64,000 nucleotides of DNA, taken from Synechococcus sp. HJ21-Hayes (GTDB lineage: Bacteria; Cyanobacteriota; Cyanobacteriia; PCC-6307; Cyanobiaceae). A program made the translations under genes and the position numbers. Position 1 is the first letter of the stretch. Each line of letters begins with the position of its first letter. Of this stretch, positions 56,490 to 63,994 are shown in pieces. The stretch is taken from assembly GCF_024345835.1 (NCBI RefSeq), contig NZ_JAGQBW010000008.1:1-64000 (forward strand), given 5' to 3'. Below the pieces are notes generated by a model. It saw only the letters and a list, made by a program, of their open reading frames with translations. It made no database searches and was not told the origin of the DNA.

Positions 56490-58129
56490 CGGTGATGGCC
56501 ACGGCAGAGACCATGCCAGCGCACGTGCTCGATCCCGCAGCCAGCGATGGGGGCGGACTGCTGTTGCCTGAGCTCGACCCCTGGGGCGACGCCGGCCTGC
56601 TGCACCTCCCCAGGACCACCACAGCTGCGCCATCCGAACCCCAGACCCTGCGCAGCTTCATCGCCGAGGCCTACCCCCGCTATGGCTTCCACCGCTGGGC
56701 TGAGCTGCTGATCGAGCTGCTGCAGCAGGTGGCCGATGGCGAGCTGAGCCGGCTGATCGTGACCTGTCCGCCGCGGCTGGGCAAAAGCCTGCTGGTCTCG
56801 AAGCTGTTCCCGGCCTACTTCCTGCAGCGCTACCCGCATCTGTTCGCGGCGATTGCGTCGTACTCGGCGGAGCTGGCCTATGCCCACAGCCGCGAGGCGC
56901 GCCACTTCTATCGAGTGACCGGCCACCTGCTGGCCCGCGACTCAGCGGCGGTGGGCAACTGGCTGACCCGCCAGCGGGGTGGCTGCATTGCCGCCGGTGT
57001 GGATGGGCCGTTCACGGGCAAGGGCTACAGCCTGGGGATCATCGACGACCCCTACAAGGGGCCGGGCGATGCGGCGAGCCCGGCACTGCGGGAGAAGTTG
57101 ATCGACTGGCTGCGCTCGGTGTGGCTGACGCGGGCCGAACCCGCCTCGGTGCTCGGGTCTGACGGCCAGGAGCACCCAAACCTCTCGGCCCAGGTGGTGG
57201 TGCTCACCCGCTGGGATCACCAGGACGTGATCGCCTGGCTGCTGGAGCAGGAGCAGGGCGAGGCGCCGCAGGACTGGACCGTGCTCGACCTGCCCGCCAT
57301 CGCCGAGGAGCCGGCCGAGCGCCCCCGGGTGCCGCCCACCTGCACCTTGATCCCCGACTGGCGCGAGCCAGGGGAAGCACTGTGCCCGGAGCGGTTCCCC
57401 CTGCCGGAACTGCTCAAGATCCGGGCCCGTCTCGGTGCCTACTGGTGGGCGGCGCTCTATCAGCAGCGGCCCAGCCCAGCCTCGGGCTCAATCTTCCTGC
57501 GCCAGTGGATTAGGCCGCCCTTCCCCCGCGAACATGGCAGCCAGCGGCAGTACGCCCTGCTGGCACTGGCCTGTGACCTGAGCTTCAAGGGGGAGGCGGA
57601 GAGCGATTACTGCGGCTTCTGCCTGGCCGGGCTGCTGGCACCGCCGGCCCGCTCTGCCATCCCCCGATCGGGTGATTCTCAGGGCCCATCGGGGCCAAAG
57701 GAGCTGGAGATCGAGGTGCTCTGGGCCGCCCGGCACCGCTTTGGCCTGCCGGAGGTGATCCGCTTCCTGCTCGACTGCCTGCAGGCGCTGGAGCAGCAGG
57801 GCCTGCGCCCCAACGCCCTGCTGATCGAGGACGCCGCCAACGGCCCGGCCGTGCTGCAAACCCTCCGGCGGCGCGTACCGGGGATGCTGCCGATCACTGC
57901 GCGGGGATCCAAAGAAACCCGAGCCCATGCCGTCGCCCCCCTGGTGGAGGCCGGCCAGATCCGTTTCCACCACCGCGCCCAGCCCCTGGTGGAGGAAGCG
58001 ATCCGCTTTCCCAAGGGCAGCAAGGACCTGGTGGATGCCTTCTGCCACGGTGCCCTCTGGCTGGAGGGCCGCTACTGGAAGGCCCAGGGCATCCAGCCGG
58101 TGGTGACGCCACTGCTGGTGAGCCGGTGA
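56486..58129 (+). CDS. Phage terminase large subunit
   Basis: 547 aa from the ATG at 56486. The N-terminal ATPase has Walker A TCPPRLGKSLLVSKLFP near residue 95, AAIASYSAELAYAHSREARH near residue 115 and Walker B YSLGIIDDPYKGP near residue 183. The C-terminal nuclease has metal-binding acids in LALACDLSFKGEAESDYCG near 360, LIEDAANGPAVLQTLR near 447 and VDAFCHGALWLEGR near 515. It pumps and cuts DNA during packaging. Full length with no disruption, which argues for selection. Confidence 0.93.
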   Translation: MTVMATAETMPAHVLDPAASDGGGLLLPELDPWGDAGLLHLPRTTTAAPSEPQTLRSFIAEAYPRYGFHRWAELLIELLQQVADGELSRLIVTCPPRLGKSLLVSKLFPAYFLQRYPHLFAAIASYSAELAYAHSREARHFYRVTGHLLARDSAAVGNWLTRQRGGCIAAGVDGPFTGKGYSLGIIDDPYKGPGDAASPALREKLIDWLRSVWLTRAEPASVLGSDGQEHPNLSAQVVVLTRWDHQDVIAWLLEQEQGEAPQDWTVLDLPAIAEEPAERPRVPPTCTLIPDWREPGEALCPERFPLPELLKIRARLGAYWWAALYQQRPSPASGSIFLRQWIRPPFPREHGSQRQYALLALACDLSFKGEAESDYCGFCLAGLLAPPARSAIPRSGDSQGPSGPKELEIEVLWAARHRFGLPEVIRFLLDCLQALEQQGLRPNALLIEDAANGPAVLQTLRRRVPGMLPITARGSKETRAHAVAPLVEAGQIRFHHRAQPLVEEAIRFPKGSKDLVDAFCHGALWLEGRYWKAQGIQPVVTPLLVSR

Positions 58130-58824
58130 GCAAGCCGCTGGTGTCCGCGGTGCGGGAACGTTCAGCGCCATCGCTGCTCGAGAGCCCTGCACCAGAAGCG
58201 CTGGCGCCGGTGGTTGTGCAGCTCAGCCTGCCGCTCACGGTGGTGCTGGTGGGTGATGCCGCCGAGGCGGAGCGGATGCTGCGACAACGGCGCTACCGGC
58301 GGCCGGCATGCCATGTCCGAGCGCAGCAGCTGGAGATCAACCTGCACGCTCCAGTGCGTCACCACCCCAGAGCCCAGGTCCAGCATCCGCGCTGCAGATC
58401 CCGGCGGCAGCGGCCAGTGCGGCCCCACGCCGCTGCCGACGCACTGGCGCTGGAGCATATGGATCTGGCGGAGAAGATCGCAGGCAACTTCGCTCGGCGC
58501 ACTGTCCACCAGAAGGAGGACTTGTTGCAGCTGGCGATGATCGGCCTCATCAAAGCGGCACGTCGCTACGACCCTTCACGGGGGCCGTTTCGTCCCTACG
58601 GGCGCACCTATGCCAACGGGGAGATCACGCACTTTTTGCGGGACAATGGCTTCCTGCTCAAGGTGCCGCCCACGTGGCGAGAGTTACATGCGCGGGGGCA
58701 GCGATTGCTTACTTCGGGAGTTGGCGTGGGCGAGATGCTGGAGCGAATAGGGATCAACCGCGAGCAGTGGATTCAGATCGTCGATGCATGCACAGTACGA
58801 GTGGTTGCCTATCAGGCTGAGTGA
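58126..58824 (+). CDS. Sigma-70-like factor lacking region 4
   Basis: 232 aa, with a GTG start overlapping the terminase stop (GTGA). Residues about 108-170 are sigma region 2: LAEKIAGNFARRTVHQKEDL (2.1), LLQLAMIGLIKAARRYDPSR (2.2), FRPYGRTYANGEITHFLRDN (2.3-2.4) and GFLLKVPPTWRELHARGQRL (start of region 3). The closest look is to group 3 (SigF/SigB-type) factors of cyanobacteria. The protein ends about 40 residues later without the -35-binding region 4. The first 100 residues are unique and Arg/Pro-rich. It may redirect RNA polymerase to late genes or act as an anti-host decoy. Confidence 0.8.
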   Translation: MSKPLVSAVRERSAPSLLESPAPEALAPVVVQLSLPLTVVLVGDAAEAERMLRQRRYRRPACHVRAQQLEINLHAPVRHHPRAQVQHPRCRSRRQRPVRPHAAADALALEHMDLAEKIAGNFARRTVHQKEDLLQLAMIGLIKAARRYDPSRGPFRPYGRTYANGEITHFLRDNGFLLKVPPTWRELHARGQRLLTSGVGVGEMLERIGINREQWIQIVDACTVRVVAYQAE

Positions 58825-58834
58825 ATGATTGGGC

Positions 58835-59734
58835 CTAAACTGCAGGCTTACAAGAAGTAATACCATCGACTTGATTCCCTTGCTCGACGTCAAGACTCTC
58901 TTGCTCGACACCAGATTGCGAGTCTGACGGCCACTCGGTTTCACTCACGTCAAAACTGTCAGGATCAAAAGCAAGAAACCTATTTCTCTCATAAGCCAGT
59001 AATTGACGGCCACCAAACGCTATTTGGCCAGCCGCCCTTGACGGCCAGTAGACATTGTATGGAAGCGTATTCAAGTGCTTATAGATCTTGTATATCTGAG
59101 GCGATCCGCCAATGGACGGCCTCTTGTCGTCTCGAATGAACTCAACCAATACTTCAAATGGTTCCATTACAAGACCAGCACTTTTGATTCTCTTCCTTTC
59201 TCTAAGGATTTCGTATACGCGCTCATTGGCCAACCCGGAATCATCTCCAATAAACATAAAATACTTATTGCCGCCTCCCTTCTTTACTTGCGACGAAGCT
59301 TCTTTGAATCGAAATTCGTTTACCTGTTTTTGGAAGGAGATAGACCATATCTTAAAAGACTCACAGCGCCATGAGTACCCAGCAAGAATGAAGCGTGCCC
59401 CCGCGGGGTCAGGAACTTTCTGGCCCCGTGGAAGTGAGGAGATGCTCCGCCACATTGCATTGAAGATGCGAAGAACGTGCCCTTTTAAGTCAGTTAAGTC
59501 ATACGCTCTGGACGCAAGTTTGGGGTGCATTATTACGGCGGATTGAAGCTGTAGCATTAGAGGATATGCGTCGGCCGTAGCGCCTGCAAAGGCAATAACT
59601 GAATCACCCCGCCCAAGATCGAGAACCTTGGTTCCGATATCCCATGCGCGACCGCCATTTAGCCTTGAATCACTAGCAACATAAAGCTCCGACGTAGCCC
59701 TGTGATGCCTTACCCAGGCTGCGACCAAGGTCAT
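58835..59734 (-). CDS. HslV/proteasome-like N-terminal-nucleophile hydrolase
   Basis: 299 aa, ATG start, in clearly A/T-richer DNA than its surroundings. It begins MTLVAAWVRHH, so removal of Met would expose Thr as in HslV. LYVASDSRLNGG and DIGTKVLDLG supply the Asp and Lys of the Thr/Asp/Lys active site (residues T2, D22, K36). SVIAFAGATADAYPLMLQL matches the HslV FAGGTADAF region closely. The C-terminal 120 residues are an extension not found in HslV. It is antisense to the late genes and 10 bp from the sigma stop, so it is probably inserted cargo. No HslU-like ATPase is nearby. Role unknown. Confidence 0.75.
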   Translation of the reverse strand: MTLVAAWVRHHRATSELYVASDSRLNGGRAWDIGTKVLDLGRGDSVIAFAGATADAYPLMLQLQSAVIMHPKLASRAYDLTDLKGHVLRIFNAMWRSISSLPRGQKVPDPAGARFILAGYSWRCESFKIWSISFQKQVNEFRFKEASSQVKKGGGNKYFMFIGDDSGLANERVYEILRERKRIKSAGLVMEPFEVLVEFIRDDKRPSIGGSPQIYKIYKHLNTLPYNVYWPSRAAGQIAFGGRQLLAYERNRFLAFDPDSFDVSETEWPSDSQSGVEQESLDVEQGNQVDGITSCKPAV

Positions 59735-59963
59735 AGCAAAAGTTTATCCAGCATTGGTCAAGGTTAATTGGGCGAAGCCTCGCCACAAGGCAGCAAATCG
59801 GGAGAAAGAAGACCTTCTGCCCTGCATTTTCAGAGTGCCCTGACGAGGCCCGACATGTGTAGGGCCCGAAATCGTTATTAGATACCACGCTTTCACCAGG
59901 TCTTATGCAGGCTTTCGTACTGCATATGGTTGTCTCGTCACAATTCCTGGCCCCTGGCAACTG
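59735..59963. other. Gap between the Ntn-hydrolase and portal genes
   Basis: 229 bp of A/T-richer DNA that must hold the promoter of the leftward hydrolase gene and, near its right end, whatever drives the portal gene. No further gene or clear repeat is seen. Confidence 0.5.
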
Positions 59964-61574
59964 TTGGAACGCCACCAGCAGCCAGTGCCCACCAACCGCC
60001 GCCGCAGGACAACCACCCCCAGTGGACCCTTCTCCCCACCAGAGACGGAGCCTCAAGCTCCTGCCCAGTCCCCCTGGCTGGAACACCCCACCCTCTCTGG
60101 CCTGAGGGACCGCATGCAGCTGGTCTACGACTGCTGGACCCTGCTGGAGCTGCCTGACGGAACCAGCCGCCGGCCGGTGTATCTTCCCCGCGGCATCGAG
60201 GAACCCGAGACCTGCTACACCAAGCGGCTGGAAGCGGCTCGCCCCACGGGCTTCTACCGCGATGCCCTGCGCACCTACGCGGGGATGCTGTCGCGCTTGA
60301 GCTGGCAGGAGCTACCCGACTCCCTGACCCGGGTAGCCACCGATGTGGATAGCCAGGGCACCGACCTGGGGGTGTTCCTGTTCCTGGCCGATCTGCTCAC
60401 CCTGCGGGATGGCGGCTGCCTGATCCTGCAGCTACCGCCCCAGCACCGTTGGCCCTCAGAAGGCGACCGGCTGGAAGCCCTCGCCAAGGGGGACCGGCTC
60501 TCGCTGCCGCGGTTGCAGCTGGTCCCCCGAGGCGACCTGCTCAACTGGCGCCTGCCCACCGGTGCAAACAGCGCCGCGCCGGTATCGGGACCGGTGGAGA
60601 TCGTCTGGCGCGAACCGCGCCGCCAGGCCTTGCCGCCCCGGTTCGCCAGCGGCAACGCCGCGGTGCTCACCGTGGTGCTCGACGCCCACGGCGGCCTGGT
60701 GCCTGATCCACAGGCCTGGCTCTACCGCAGCCTCTCGGTGACGGATGACGGCCTGGTGCTGCGCAGCTGGCAGGCCAACCCCAACCCTGCTGCGGTTGAT
60801 GGTTACGACGTGGTGCCGGTTGGTGAGCCGGAGCGTATGGCGCAGCGCTTTGACCTGCCGGCCCTCTGGTACTCGGTGGATGGCACCGCCTTTGGCGAGG
60901 GCGATCTACCCCATCTGGGCCTGGCCCATCAGTACCTCAACCACTACCGCTGCCGCAGCGAATACGAAGACCTGCTCTCTCGCACCGCCCTGCCGGTGGG
61001 TGTGCGCACCGGCCTGGTGGATGCCTACGGCTTCCGCCGCAGTGATTGCGCCCTCGGTTCAGGTGCTGCCACCGGGGGGGCAGAAGGCCAGCGTCCGCAG
61101 CGGCTGGTGCTCTCGACCTCCTCCTTCATAGACTTGCCCGAGGGCGCCAAGTTCCAGTGGGTCGAGATCGAGGCCCGTTCGCTGGCGGAGCACCGTGCCT
61201 ACCTGCAGCAGCTGGAGGAAGCGATGCGCCGCGACGCCCTGATCCCTGCTGGTGGTCACGGTCCAGCCCGCACCGAGCTGGAGATTTCCCTGACTGCCGG
61301 CCAGAGCTTTGCGGTGCTGCAGTCGCTGGCAGGCCAGAAGAGCTCGATGCTCAACACCCTGCTGCGCCAGTGGACCCGCCTCACTGGCGAAAAGCTGGCG
61401 GATCTACCGGCCTGCAGCGTGGAGATCTGCCCGCTGGTGCCCCCGCAGCCACCACGCAAACCCCAGCCCTCGGTGCAGGAGTGGCTGGTGCTGCATGAGC
61501 GGGGGGTAATCGACGTGGCCGAGCTGCGCAAGCAGCTGGGGCTGGGCGAGGCCAACGGGACCAGTGGCGGCTGA
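59964..61574 (+). CDS. Phage portal-like protein (DUF4055)
   Basis: 536 aa, TTG start; no ATG lies in a better position. After a Pro/Arg/Gln-rich N-terminus, LRDRMQLVYDCWTLLELPDG, YLPRGIEEPETCYTKRLEAA, TGFYRDALRTYAGMLSRLSW and VDSQGTDLGVFLFLADLLTL follow the DUF4055 pattern, a family of portal proteins. PHLGLAHQYLNHYRCRSEYE near residue 315 and the C-terminal SVQEWLVLHERGVIDVAELR complete it. The portal is the ring through which terminase packages DNA. The inserted hydrolase gene separates it from terL. Confidence 0.82.
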   Translation: MERHQQPVPTNRRRRTTTPSGPFSPPETEPQAPAQSPWLEHPTLSGLRDRMQLVYDCWTLLELPDGTSRRPVYLPRGIEEPETCYTKRLEAARPTGFYRDALRTYAGMLSRLSWQELPDSLTRVATDVDSQGTDLGVFLFLADLLTLRDGGCLILQLPPQHRWPSEGDRLEALAKGDRLSLPRLQLVPRGDLLNWRLPTGANSAAPVSGPVEIVWREPRRQALPPRFASGNAAVLTVVLDAHGGLVPDPQAWLYRSLSVTDDGLVLRSWQANPNPAAVDGYDVVPVGEPERMAQRFDLPALWYSVDGTAFGEGDLPHLGLAHQYLNHYRCRSEYEDLLSRTALPVGVRTGLVDAYGFRRSDCALGSGAATGGAEGQRPQRLVLSTSSFIDLPEGAKFQWVEIEARSLAEHRAYLQQLEEAMRRDALIPAGGHGPARTELEISLTAGQSFAVLQSLAGQKSSMLNTLLRQWTRLTGEKLADLPACSVEICPLVPPQPPRKPQPSVQEWLVLHERGVIDVAELRKQLGLGEANGTSGG

Positions 61575-62088
61575 GCTGGCAAGGGATGGCATGCCCCAGC
61601 CCGCCCCACCCACCTGCACCTGGCGCCCCGATGATGCCGAGGCCCTACGCATCGCTCTTTCCATCCCGGTCACCGCTGCAGCCCTGGCGGCCCTGAACCG
61701 GGAGATGGCCCAGCTGCAGACCCACTACCCAACAGGGGTGTGCACGGCCCAGGGCCATCTCGATGCCATCGCGGCGCTGAATGAGCAGCTGGCCGCACTG
61801 ACGCCGGCAGAGGTGAACAGCCCGGTGCGCAGCCGGCGCAAAGGCGTGGCCGGTGGCGTGGTGCCGAACCCGCTGCCTTTGAGCAAGTTAGCGGTCGTGG
61901 AGTACGCCACCGAGCTGCTGGTCGAGGAAACCGAAAGCGAGTGGAATCCTGCGGGGCCGTCACCGGCGGTGGTGCTGAACAAGCAGAGGAGCCAGCACAT
62001 CGGCCAGCTGGCGCTGCTGCTGCCGCGGCTGCAGAACTGGCGCCAGTGCAACCCGGACCCCTTCCGCGGATCACTGGTTCGGAGTTGA
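61564..62088 (+). CDS. Unknown phage-associated protein downstream of portal
   Basis: 174 aa from a GTG at 61564 that overlaps the portal stop; an ATG at 61591 is an alternative. It is helical (ALAALNREMAQLQTHYPTGV, LDAIAALNEQLAALTPAEVN), with a basic turn (VRSRRKGVAGGV). It is in the place where head-completion or scaffold genes usually follow a portal. No family recognised. Confidence 0.65.
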   Translation: MAAELARDGMPQPAPPTCTWRPDDAEALRIALSIPVTAAALAALNREMAQLQTHYPTGVCTAQGHLDAIAALNEQLAALTPAEVNSPVRSRRKGVAGGVVPNPLPLSKLAVVEYATELLVEETESEWNPAGPSPAVVLNKQRSQHIGQLALLLPRLQNWRQCNPDPFRGSLVRS

Positions 62089-62091
62089 GCG

Positions 62092-63264
62092 GTGGAGCAG
62101 CCCCTCTCACCGCTCAACCAGGGCCTCAATCCCCTGCGCGCTGCGCCGCTTTGGGGTCAGCTGGTGTCTTTTCCTGCTGCAGCCCCTGCGATCGACAGCC
62201 GGGTGGCTCAGCCCGCGGTGGCCGCGCCTCTCTGGCTGGCGCTGCAGCCCTACGCCAATGCCCGCCTCTGCCTGTTCGAGGTGGACCGGCCCGAGAGCCG
62301 CAACCCCATTCTGATCCGCCGCCATGTGATCGACTGCTTCCTGGAGCAGAGCGGCATTGTCAGCGGCTACAACGACACCGCCCTCACCGACCCCGGCGAT
62401 GTGCTGCTGCGCGGCTACCTGTGCCGGGCAGCGATCCTGCCGGTGAGCCCCAGCAACACCTTCGACTGGCTGGCCGCCGAGCTCGATTGGGCCACCCCCG
62501 GCTTCCGCGATGAAGCGCCGCTGCCCTGGGACCCAACGCTGCTGGGCACAGTGCAGGCGCCCTGCCAGGGGGCGATGTGGCTGGGGGATCTGGCCCTGCT
62601 GTCGCCTCAGGGCGGTCTGCCATCAGGTGGGCGGGCCCAGTTCGCCGGTTGCCAGGTGCAGCATTTCGGGGCGGACTATGGCCCAGGCGGCATCGGGCTG
62701 CTGCTGCAGCCGCTGCTGGGGGAAGCGATCCAGCTGGTGCTCAGACCCCACAGCGTGCTGGTGCTCAGAGCTGGTGACACCTTGAACCTGATCGCCGAGC
62801 GCTACGGCACCACCGTGGCCACCTTGAGGCGGATCAACCCCCAGCTGGAGAGCACCCAGACCATCACCTCCATTGATGGGGATTCGCTGGCGGTGCTGGC
62901 TGGCCGCCATGGCACTACCGAAACCAAGCTGCGCAGCCTCAACCCGCTGCTGCAGCAGAGCGAGGCTTATGTCACCGGTGAGGGCGAGACCTTGAGCAGC
63001 GTGGCGGCTGGGCAGAACCTCAGCCTCTCCCTACTGCGCCAGTTCAACCCGGAGCTGAGCAGTTGGCCCAGCGAGGAACCGCTGCCGGCTGGCACCACCC
63101 TGCTGCTGCCCGCGTACCGGTCCACCACCCCGATTCCTGCAGGGTTGGAGCTGCTGGTTCCGGGTTATCTGCCATCGACGCCGCTGCCGGCAGGGGAGTG
63201 GATCTATCTGCCGTCCCGGCGCTCGGCGCCGTCGTTGGAAGAGGTGGTGGAGACCCTGGACTGA
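62092..63264 (+). CDS. LysM-repeat protein, last gene of the element block
   Basis: 390 aa, GTG start. The N-terminal 220 residues are a domain I do not recognise (WLALQPYANARLCLFEVDRP, SRNPILIRRHVIDCFLEQSG). From about residue 222 come LysM-type repeats: VLRAGDTLNLIAERYGTTVA, then SIDGDSLAVLAGRHGTTETK and GEGETLSSVAAGQNLSLSLL, each followed by an RxxNP or LNP motif. The C-terminus repeats PIPAGLELLVPGY and PLPAGEWIYLPS. LysM binds peptidoglycan; tail-associated LysM proteins are common in phages. No signal peptide or lytic domain is visible. Confidence 0.8.
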   Translation: MEQPLSPLNQGLNPLRAAPLWGQLVSFPAAAPAIDSRVAQPAVAAPLWLALQPYANARLCLFEVDRPESRNPILIRRHVIDCFLEQSGIVSGYNDTALTDPGDVLLRGYLCRAAILPVSPSNTFDWLAAELDWATPGFRDEAPLPWDPTLLGTVQAPCQGAMWLGDLALLSPQGGLPSGGRAQFAGCQVQHFGADYGPGGIGLLLQPLLGEAIQLVLRPHSVLVLRAGDTLNLIAERYGTTVATLRRINPQLESTQTITSIDGDSLAVLAGRHGTTETKLRSLNPLLQQSEAYVTGEGETLSSVAAGQNLSLSLLRQFNPELSSWPSEEPLPAGTTLLLPAYRSTTPIPAGLELLVPGYLPSTPLPAGEWIYLPSRRSAPSLEEVVETLD

Positions 63265-63334
63265 CGGCTGGTGCAGGGCCCCCGCCACTCAGGCACCCAT
63301 GCGGGAACCCGCCATGGCCCAGTCGCTTCACATG

Positions 63335-63355
63335 CCGTTACAGTTCTCGTAACGG
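63335..63355 (+). promoter_or_regulatory. Hairpin just upstream of the first HLIP gene
   Basis: CCGTTAC (63335-63341) pairs with GTAACGG (63349-63355) 12 bp before the HLIP ATG. It may be a terminator of the LysM gene or a 5'-UTR element of the HLIP gene. It shares the GTTAC word with the repeats near 54.6 kb. Confidence 0.4.
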
Positions 63356-63367
63356 ACTGAAACATTC

Positions 63368-63511
63368 ATGGCTGATCCCACTCCCCGCTTCGGGTTTGTT
63401 GAATTCGCCGAGACCTGGAACGGCCGTCTGGCCATGCTCGGCTTCGTGATCGGCCTCGCCACCGAGCTGCTCACCGGCCAGGGCATCCTTCAGCAGATCG
63501 GGCTCGGTTGA
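63368..63511 (+). CDS. High-light-inducible protein (HLIP)
   Basis: 47 aa, ATG start. FAETWNGRLAMLGFVIGLATE is trimmed to its core motif ExWNGRxAMxG, the chlorophyll-binding helix of one-helix LHC-like proteins. HLIPs bind chlorophyll and carotenoid in thylakoids and protect PSII under stress. They are carried by host genomes and by many cyanophages. The gene opens a cluster with two tiny membrane ORFs and a second HLIP gene. Confidence 0.92.
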   Translation: MADPTPRFGFVEFAETWNGRLAMLGFVIGLATELLTGQGILQQIGLG

Positions 63512-63515
63512 TCCC

Positions 63516-63635
63516 ATGAGCACCGACTACACCCCTGCCATCACAGCCGTCGTCGCCCTCGTGGTGCTGCTCACCGGCATGACCGTCTTCGTGCTGAGCC
63601 GCCCCAGCGACCTCGCCCCCACCACCAACCGATGA
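63516..63635 (+). CDS. Tiny single-TM protein in the HLIP cluster
   Basis: 39 aa. It starts 4 bp after the HLIP stop. A short polar head (MSTDYTP) precedes one hydrophobic helix (AITAVVALVVLLTGMTVFVL) and a Pro/Thr tail. The size and topology recall small photosystem subunits, but it matches none that I recognise. Its stop overlaps the next start (ATGA). Confidence 0.6.
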   Translation: MSTDYTPAITAVVALVVLLTGMTVFVLSRPSDLAPTTNR

Positions 63636-63709
63636 CCGGCCTTCTCGCCCTGATGCTGATCGGCGCCTGGATCACCGGCGCCCTGCTGCAGCCCCGACCG
63701 GCCGCCTGA
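63632..63709 (+). CDS. Possible 25-aa membrane peptide
   Basis: 25 aa. MTGLLALMLIGAWITGALLQ is a single hydrophobic helix with a short RPAA-type tail. The ATGA overlap with the previous ORF supports coupled translation. The very small size keeps confidence modest. Confidence 0.45.
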   Translation: MTGLLALMLIGAWITGALLQPRPAA

Positions 63710-63757
63710 ACCGTTCGCCCACGACCACGGCCCCATTCCCACCGCTCCGGAGCTTCC

Positions 63758-63994
63758 ATGACCAACACCCCCGCCAACGGCCAGTGGGTCCAGCACCGGG
63801 CTGAGCAGCTCATCCACATGGAGCAGCTCAAGCGCGTTGAACTGTTCAACGGCCGTGCCGCCATGCTCGGGATCGTGATCGGCATCGTTGTGGAAGGCCT
63901 CACTGGCGCCGGCATTGCTCACCAGATCGGTCTCGGCGCCCTGGTGGATGGCTATGCCGCCTGCCGCACCCAGTTCCTGCCTTTCTGCTTCTGA
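63758..63994 (+). CDS. High-light-inducible protein (HLIP)
   Basis: 78 aa, ATG start. A polar N-terminal 28 residues lead into the LHC-like helix with RVELFNGRAAMLGIVIGIV, which carries the ExxNGRxAMxG chlorophyll-binding motif. The following segment, GLTGAGIAHQIGLG, parallels the end of the first HLIP. An unusual C-terminal extension contains two Cys (ACRTQFLPFCF). It is the last gene in the window. Confidence 0.9.
   Translation: MTNTPANGQWVQHRAEQLIHMEQLKRVELFNGRAAMLGIVIGIVVEGLTGAGIAHQIGLGALVDGYAACRTQFLPFCF

Noticed and set aside
59112-59546. Plus-strand frames opposite the Ntn-hydrolase gene
   Set aside because: The minus-strand protein has clear HslV-like motifs, whereas the plus-strand frames have none.
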